DNA from: Diplocarpon mali | Taxonomy: Eukaryota > Ascomycota > Leotiomycetes > Helotiales > Drepanopezizaceae | DNA length: 50,059 nucleotides | Assembly: GCA_024741835.1 (NCBI GenBank) | Contig: JAENRP010000324.1 | Span: 1-50,059, forward strand | Direction of reading: 5' to 3' | Shown: in pieces, positions 43,984-50,059 of the stretch | Position numbering within the stretch: position 1 is the stretch's first letter | Layout of the letters: each line of letters starts with the position of its first letter | Made by a program: the position numbers and the translations under genes | Notes under the pieces: model-generated | What the model saw: the letters and a program-made list of their open reading frames with translations, nothing else | Databases searched by the model: none | Told to the model about the DNA's origin: nothing

Positions 43984-46900
43984 ATGACTAAGAAGACTAC
44001 TAAGAACAACGCTGAGATTAAGCTTAATTGGTCTAACTATTAGAAATAGGAACTAGCTACTATTTAAAACTTAGCTATAAATGGCTGTCTTTAATAGGCC
44101 ATCGGCCCTATTCCTTTAAAATCTGCCAAATCTAAAGGTAAATAGGAGAAGAAGAACTAGGAGGCTATAGCTACTATAGCTAAAGGCCTTACCCCTAGCT
44201 TTAATAGAAAGTATCGCACCTAGATTATAGTCGATAACGCTTACGCTCTTTAGAACGCTCTTAAAGTAGGAGAGAGCAAACTTGTTAAGAACTCTAAGAC
44301 TTATATGAATTTGATTAAATAGTTCAATAAGGCTAAGTATATTCCCTACTCTAAGTCGTTTAATAACTACGTCCTACGACTTAAGAGTATTTAAGCTCTC
44401 CTTTAAGGCTATAGCAACCCTCTTAACAATACTCAAATAAAAAAGCAATTGCTTAACAGTCTCCTAATAGTTAGAATATAAAGTTTAATTATAATCAACT
44501 TTAAAACCTCTCTTACAACCTTATAAGAGATAATTATTGCAATTTAAAAGTACAAAGTAATATATAGATAAGAGCTAAAGGTAGCACCTATATTTATACA
44601 GATAGCTATATTAATCGCTAAGGCCTATCTCGCAAGAGGAGGAGGCCGCGGTAGAGATAGTGGCAGAGATAGCGGTAGAGGCAGAGATAAAGGTAGAGGC
44701 AGATACAAAGGTAGAGGTAATAGAGGAAGAGGAGGAATACAATAAGGAGGAATACAGAAGGGAGAAAGAGGAGGAAAGTGTTATAATTGCGGCAAACTTG
44801 GCTATTGGAAAGTAGAGTGCTAGTTAAAGAAGAGAGGAGGAGATAAAGCTAAAGCTTAGATAGCTAAAGATAATACAACCTTATCTATCTACTCTTATTC
44901 TTTAAAACGTGAAGTTGCCTTAATAATAGAAGCTATTAAGATAGCTTTAAGCTTAGAGATAGATTAGCCTTCTTAGAAAGTAGACTCTAGTGCTATAAGA
45001 CACTTCTTTAGTATATAGAATGATTTTATTAAAATCAAGAAGTAGAACAACTTAAAGCAAGTCAGAATAGCAAATGGCGCACTCTTAGAAGCAATTAGCT
45101 ATAGAGACTGTATTATTAATAATAAACTAATGCTATATAACGTATAGTACGTTCTATCATTTGGCAATACTCGACTTATATCAGTCTTAAAGCTCGGCGA
45201 TAATAATATTACTATGATCTTTAGTAAAGAAGAGGCAAAAGGGTATTAAGGCGATGATATAGTATTTATTATACTATAGCTTAATAGATTATTCACTTTA
45301 TCTCGATTGTATACTGCTATTGCAACTGAAGCAGATGAAAAGGCTATAAACCTTAGCCTTATGCAACCTTTAGAACTAATTAATATAGAGACGATACTGT
45401 AAAACTCGAATAAAACGGATTTAGAGCTCTTCTATAAGAGACTAGGTCACCTTAACTATACTAAGCTAAAGAAGCTAGTTGACGATAACTATGGCCTGAA
45501 TATAGAAGCTCGAATCGCTCTTAAAGGAGAGAGAAACTGCGAAAGCTGCTTAATAGGTAGAATAAAGGAGCAATTTAATAAGAAAATAGATATAAGAATA
45601 GATAAGATCTATAGAAGACTCTATACTAATATATTAAGAATACTACTGCTATCAATTAGAGGATATTGCTACTTCCTATTAATAGTAGATAATGCCTGCA
45701 GATGCTATTAGATAAGGCTACTAAAGAATAAGAGCGCTAATGAGATATAGCTAAAAATCAAAGACTTAAAGAAGCAACTAAAGATAAAGAACTCTATATT
45801 AGTAGTATACTAGAGGTCTGATAATAGTATAGGAGAGTTTGGAGGCAGATTCTTACTATAGCTATTAGAAGGAGGTATAACCTTAGAACCTTTACCTGCT
45901 TATAAGTACAGTTTAAATGGCGTTATCGAACGTTAGATATATAAAATTACGAAAATAGCTTGCTCTTACATATACGACGCTAAGATAAATAGCTATATAT
46001 GGTGCTACGCTATAGAGTAGGCCTATAGGCTAAAGAATAGGAGGCCTACGAAGGCTCTACCTTTTGGAGAGCTGAAAGGCCTAACTCTATTAGAGGCGTA
46101 CTTAAAACGTACTAAAGATCTCTTAAAAATTAGAGTATTTGGGTCTAGGGCGTTCCTATTAAATAATAGAGGAAATAGCCTAGGTAAGTTCGAGTCAAGA
46201 ACTATAATAAGAGCTTAGATACTTATAGGTATAATAAGCTCGAAGACGTATAAGCTATTAAACGTCGAGACTTTAAAAGAACTGATATCTACTGATATTA
46301 AATTTGACAAATACTTAATATATAACGTAAGAGAAGTATAACTATAGGAAAGACCTTAGAATAAGAGGCTAGCATATGGTGCTATAAGCTTAATAAGACC
46401 TATAAGGCCAGTAGATATTACTAAAAGACCTCTTATAAGAGTTATAGAAAGGCTAGTACATAAAACTAAGAGAGTATATAATATTAAAAGACCTGCAACA
46501 TTAGAGTCGTTAGAAAATAGGCAAATCTATAGCAATAAAGCTGAAGTAAAAGGTACTAAACCTCAAAGGGTAATAAAAACATCCCTAAAGCGTCTGATTA
46601 ATGCGTTCTAAAGCAAATAAAGACTCCTACCTTACGATATGGCAGGAAGCTAAAGCTAAAACGAGTATTTGGCGAGATTAATACTTAAGAGAGTGCGTTA
46701 ACCTCTATAGGAAATCAACCAACTGTTCTTATAGAGGTAATATCAGTATATGACGCGCTAAGTCAGAATCTAAAAGAATAGAGAAAAGCAATACTTAGTG
46801 AATTCGAAGCTATAAAATCAGCAGGAACCTTTAAAATAATATTAGGTAAACCTCCTATTAAGAGAAAGCTAATAAAATCGAGATTAGTTTTATAAAATAA

Positions 46901-48330
46901 GATTATAAATAGAGTATTAGTAAGAAGGAAGGCTCGAATCGTACTAAAAGGCTATAAGCAATAGTATAAGATAGATTACTTCAATACTTTTGCTAGCATT
47001 ATTAAGCATATAACTCTATAAGTTCTACTCGCCTTTGCAGCCTCGAGAGATCTAGAAATTGAGCAAATCGATATCGATACAGCCTTCTTAAATGCGTACT
47101 TAGCTAAAGACGTATATATGGCTCTACCAGACGACGAATGCGACCTATTCTATAAATTATACCCTTAACTTCGAGGAAAACAAGCCTATATCAAGCTTCT
47201 TAAGTTATTATACAGCCTAAAACAAGCACCTTAAGAATAGTAGCTACTAGTTAAAGATGAAATAGAGAAGGCTAGCCTATAAAGCGCTAAAGCAGATCCA
47301 AATCTATTTATATAGGAAAATCAAGCTAATAATATAACTGCATATATATTAGTCTTTATAAATGATATACTAATTATTAGAAAACAATAAGATTGCGATT
47401 ACCTTAAAAAGAAGATTCTCAATACTTAGAAAGGAAAAGACCTAAGGCCAATTAGCACCTTTATTAGAATACAAGTTGAATAAGATCGCAAGGCTAAAAC
47501 GCTACAAATTTACTAAACAGACTATATTAAGAAGATTCTTAATAGATTTAAGATGGCTAATTGCAAAGGGAACAACCTACCAGCCTTAGCTAGTATAGTA
47601 TTAAGGAAATTAGGTATAGATAAAGCTTATACTAATAAGCTACTATAACCTAAAGATATCTCACTTTACTAGTAGATTATAGGAAGCGTTATATACCCTT
47701 TAAACCTTATAAGGCCAGATATCTCTTATATTATCGGCCAATTGGCATAGCATATGGCAACCCCTTTATAAGATCACCTTTAAGCTATAAAACCCCTCTT
47801 GCGATACTTATAAAAGACTGCTGAAGATGGAATTACATATGGAAAAGGCGAACTAAATCAATTCGACGCTTATACAGATGCCACTTAAGCTACTGAGAAC
47901 AATAGGAAGTTATTCCAAAGCTGGCTTATTAAGTATAATAGAGGAGTCGTTAGCTGGGCTGCAAATAGGCAAAAATCTACTTCTCTAAGTAGTAAACAAG
48001 CTGAGATAATAGCGGCTTTTAATAACTTGAGAGAGGTAGCTTAAATGCTAAAGCTATTCGCCGACCTTAATATACAATTCGATCGATTACCTTATTTATG
48101 GCTCGATAATAAAGGAGCGAGATCTTTTATTAAAGAATGAAAATTTTTAGCTAAATCGAAGCATATCGACGTTTGACACTTTTATATAAGAGATGATATG
48201 GTAGCTAAAGGCAAGATGATAGTAGCTTATATACCTAGAAATGACAATATGGCAGATTCCCTTACAAAAGCTCTGCTAGGACCTGCTTTCGAGAAATACA
48301 AGGGTTATATAGGCCTACTAGAGCGAAAAT
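43984..48330 (+). pseudogene. Copia-A gag-pol, inactivated
   Basis: Gag begins MTKKTTKNNAEIKLNWSNY. A Gly/Arg-rich run (about 44635-44760) precedes the zinc knuckle at 44779-44820, which reads CYNCGKLGYWKVEC, with Tyr where the family has His. The integrase zinc site is at about 45440-45560 (LGHLNYTKLKKL, CESCLIG) and the core at about 45610-45940. The reverse transcriptase spans about 46870-47700 (IDIDTAFLNAYLAKDVYMAL), with its active-site motif reading FINDILI where an Asp-Asp pair is expected. RNase H begins near 47860 (FDAYTDAT) and ends with KSKHIDV. Most of the in-frame stops are TAG or TAA. These losses agree with C-to-T mutation at CA sites. Confidence 0.92.
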
Positions 48331-48341
48331 CGATAAAAGAA

Positions 48342-48432
48342 GGCTATATAAAGGGAGGAAACCTATAGGAAAGCTATATATAGGGAGGAAACCTATAATA
48401 CGATTATATAAAGGGTGAAAAGCTATAATATA
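48342..48432. repeat. Three 28-32-bp repeats before the Copia-A 3' LTR
   Basis: GGCTATATAAAGGGAGGAAA, GCTATATATAGGGAGGAAAC and GATTATATAAAGGGTGAAAA follow one another, each ending CCTATA or GCTATA. Purine-rich cores suggest multiplied polypurine-tract-like sequence, which is an inference. Confidence 0.7.
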
Positions 48433-48629
48433 GCTAAGTCAGAGGTACTCTTGTACTATAACACACGGTTTTTATACTGCGGGGCGGCTGAACTCCATAT
48501 AAGGGAGACGTAGGCGCCATATACTAGAGAGTATATTATAGGAGTTAATAAGGCCTAGACTATATAAAAAAAAAAAAAAAATATGGGGCTCTTTACTTTG
48601 AGTTCTATAGAGCTTTGTAGTAGGGGGCA

Positions 48630-48753
48630 TGTTAGAAATATATAAGGTACGGAGATTACCGCACGGAGCGGAGGCTAAGGCTTGGTAAGCCAACCTTGTA
48701 TATATACTACTTTAGCTCTCTAGAACTAGAATCTACACCTTTCGATTCTGTCA
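48630..48753 (+). repeat. Copia-A 3' LTR, right copy
   Basis: 124 bp, from TGTTAGAAATATATAAGG to TTCGATTCTGTCA; both TG and CA ends are intact. Followed by the target duplication CTTCT at 48754-48758. Confidence 0.93.
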
Positions 48754-48850
48754 CTTCTTAAGGGAAAGCCCTTCTTCCTTATATATATAAGTAGCTTAAA
48801 GCTCTTTGCCCGTTTACGTGATATTATATTATTGAACCTATTACATAGTG

Positions 48851-48974
48851 GCAATAGGTATAGGAAGCTTTTAGAGGTCGATAGTAGATATATTAATAAG
48901 AGTTAAGGAAGGAAGGTTACCCCTCTCTTCCTTAAAGCTATATATATATCAATATCCTATTAACTAAGTAGTAT
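48851..48974 (-). repeat. Partial Copia-B LTR
   Basis: It matches the middle of the 195-bp LTR (CAATAGGTATAGGAAGCTTT to CTATTAACTAAGTAGTA) but lacks both ends. Same orientation as the other two copies. Confidence 0.75.
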
Positions 48975-49018
48975 AACACACAACGTAGCATATAAGGGAA
49001 GACAAAAATCAAATGGGC

Positions 49019-49156
49019 GAATTTGATTCTTCTAGCTTTTTTAGCTTAGTGGTAAAGTCTTTATACTACTGGCTCGGCGAGTTAGAAGGTAGTAACTAAG
49101 GTTTCTACCGCTGCTGAGGTTATTCCGAGGAACAGCGTTATATAAGAATCAAATTC
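49019..49156. repeat. 138-bp element with 13-bp inverted ends and a tRNA-like A box
   Basis: GAATTTGATTCTT at 49019-49031 is inverted as AAGAATCAAATTC at 49144-49156, and GGGC stands outside on the left with GCCC on the right. Inside, TAGCTTAGTGGTAAAGTC resembles a tRNA D-arm and A box, and TACTAC/GTAGTA can pair as an anticodon-like stem, but the expected B box (GGTTCGANTCC) is only GGTTTCTACCG. It may be a tRNA-derived short element; not a functional tRNA. Confidence 0.45.
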
Positions 49157-49522
49157 ATAGATGCCCTAGCTCGATTTGGACTAGCGTATAGTCACGTGGC
49201 TTAGGGTCACGCGGGAACACGTGATGCACGCTAGTAGTTCAGCAGAATCGATAAGGCAGTTAAACCTTACTTATTTATTATAAGGGTACTTAAGAGGTGC
49301 TGCCTGATGTTCAAGGCTATAACTAGGGGTTATAGTAAAAGGGTTATATCAACTTATATAGCTCTCTCTTGCTCCTGGCCTTGTTACGTAAGGATACGTG
49401 ACCTAAAAAGAGGGGGGATTTTATAATGCGATAAAAAGCACAGAGCTATTAGAATAGGTATAGTAGAGATAGTAGTATAAATAAAGGTAAAATAGACTAA
49501 TATAATAGATATGCCGTACCTT

Positions 49523-49717
49523 TATTAAGCTTAAGTAAGTCGGCGCAGTAGGTAAAGGAGGCTTTTAAAGGTCGATAGTCGATATATTAGTAAGAGTTAA
49601 GGAAGGAAGGTTACCCCTTTCTTCCTTATAGCTATATATATATTAATATCCTATTAATTAAGCAATAGGGTTATGTAATAATACATTAAAGTAATAGCAA
49701 TATTACCTATCTTAATA
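49523..49717 (-). repeat. Copia-B solo LTR, 195 bp
   Basis: TATTAAGCTTAAGTAAGTCG to CTATCTTAATA, exactly the length of the LTR at 1827-2021. CCTT flanks it on both sides (49519-49522 and 49718-49721), which looks like a short target duplication. Confidence 0.88.
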
Positions 49718-49796
49718 CCTTCACTTAGTATTAGTACGCAGATTCCTATGCAAGAGGCAAGCTGCCCTTATTCCTAGGATCATCCTATATAGTGTA

Positions 49797-50059
49797 ACGG
49801 TTGCACCCCTAACTGGTGCAATTACCTAGGAGTACGGCGTTTTAAGGTTTTACAATCTCGATTCGATATAGGGTTATTTCGAATCGACCCTAAAGGTGCA
49901 AAAGGATATTCTTATATAATATTACGTAAACGGGCAAAGAGCTTGGAGCTGCTTATATATATAAGGGAGAAGGGCTCTCCTATAGGGAGGGCTCTTTAAC
50001 TTCTTCGTTTCTTTCGTATTAGACCTATAGAATACGCCTTTTGCACCACTTCTTGCTAC
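49797..50059 (-). repeat. LTR-D copy 3, inverted, cut by the window edge
   Basis: It starts TGTAACGGTTGCACCCC on the plus strand, which is the complement of a ...GTTACA end, and runs to the window edge with the markers CTTATATATATAAGGG and TTAGACCTATAGAATACGCC. It is far less mutated than copies 1 and 2. Together with TGTAAC at 43566 it suggests the family has TGTAAC/GTTACA ends and a length near 300 bp. Confidence 0.75.

Larger units (their letters stand above)
43681..48753 (+). mobile_element. Copia-A, right copy: structurally complete but RIP-inactivated Ty1/copia element
   Basis: It has two 124-bp LTRs, a CTTCT target duplication, a primer-binding-like TAGTAGC directly after the 5' LTR, a Gag-Pol region from an ATG at 43984 to about 48330, and a GTAGTAGGGGGCA purine-rich stretch before the 3' LTR. 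Domain order (Gag, zinc knuckle, protease region, integrase, reverse transcriptase, RNase H) is that of Ty1/copia. The reading is broken by dozens of TAG/TAA codons, so it is dead. Confidence 0.95.
43566..48838 (+). repeat. LTR-D copy 2, split by Copia-A
   Basis: The left part, 43566-43680, starts TGTAACGATATAGAACCGCC. It is interrupted by the Copia-A element and resumes at 48759 (TAAGGGAAAGCCCTTCTTCC) until about 48838, where it is cut off. CTTCT on both sides of Copia-A (43676-43680 and 48754-48758) is the insertion duplication. Of this span only the two ends belong to LTR-D. Confidence 0.75.

Overview
The window looks like an accessory, repeat-rich piece of a filamentous ascomycete (Pezizomycotina-type) genome. 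Protein genes are broken by short introns (51 to 154 nt) with GTAAGT/GTATGT-like donors, CTAAC/CTGAC branch sites and YAG acceptors. Repeats carry the scars expected of repeat-induced point mutation (RIP): TA-rich sequence, and stop codons where CAG, CAA or TGG would be expected. I see no ribosomal RNA, no convincing tRNA, no CRISPR array and no recognisable housekeeping gene. All gene models were built by hand from frame continuity plus splice signals.

Layout. Positions 1-4632 are decayed Ty1/copia retrotransposons on the minus strand: the 5' part of one family (here Copia-B, 195-bp LTR) joined into the 5' part of a second (Copia-A, 124-bp LTR). Positions 4633-42800 are a gene island. Positions 43240-50059 are a nest of repeats: a structurally complete Copia-A on the plus strand (43681-48753, 5-bp target duplication CTTCT) inserted into a third LTR-like family (here LTR-D), then a Copia-B LTR fragment, a small inverted-repeat element, a Copia-B solo LTR and another LTR-D copy. 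The island is thus bracketed by two oppositely oriented Copia-A copies, and it also holds a Copia-A solo LTR with a perfect target duplication (17142-17265).

The island holds nine well-supported protein genes, none of which I can assign to a named family, plus weaker coding traces. They are: 7591-9837 (-), a multi-span membrane protein with 26-residue repeats; 11189-12106 (+); 18271-19017 (-), coiled coil; 19955-21405 (+), with about 32-residue repeats; 22133-23523 (-); 25993-26776 (+); 27149-29173 (-), Asn/Ser-rich; 32658-35662 (+), large, low-complexity and coiled-coil; 36934-38370 (-), helical; and 40578-42503 (-), a membrane protein with a long helical tail (ten entries in all, the 5' end of 36934-38370 being the least certain). 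Two pairs look paralogous: 22133-23523 with 27149-29173 through a shared N-terminal domain of about 95 residues, and 11189-12106 with 25993-26776 through a weaker shared N-terminal helical region. The order plus-A then minus-B occurs twice, which hints at an old segmental duplication. How the products work together cannot be read from sequence; the shared theme is membrane segments, coiled coils and degenerate internal repeats.

Between the genes lie several decayed minisatellites (16-, 32-, 35-, about 54- and about 75-bp units) and a cluster of short Tc1/mariner-derived elements with TA target duplications at 14110-14843 and 16386-16638, two of which still carry the C-terminal tail of a transposase.
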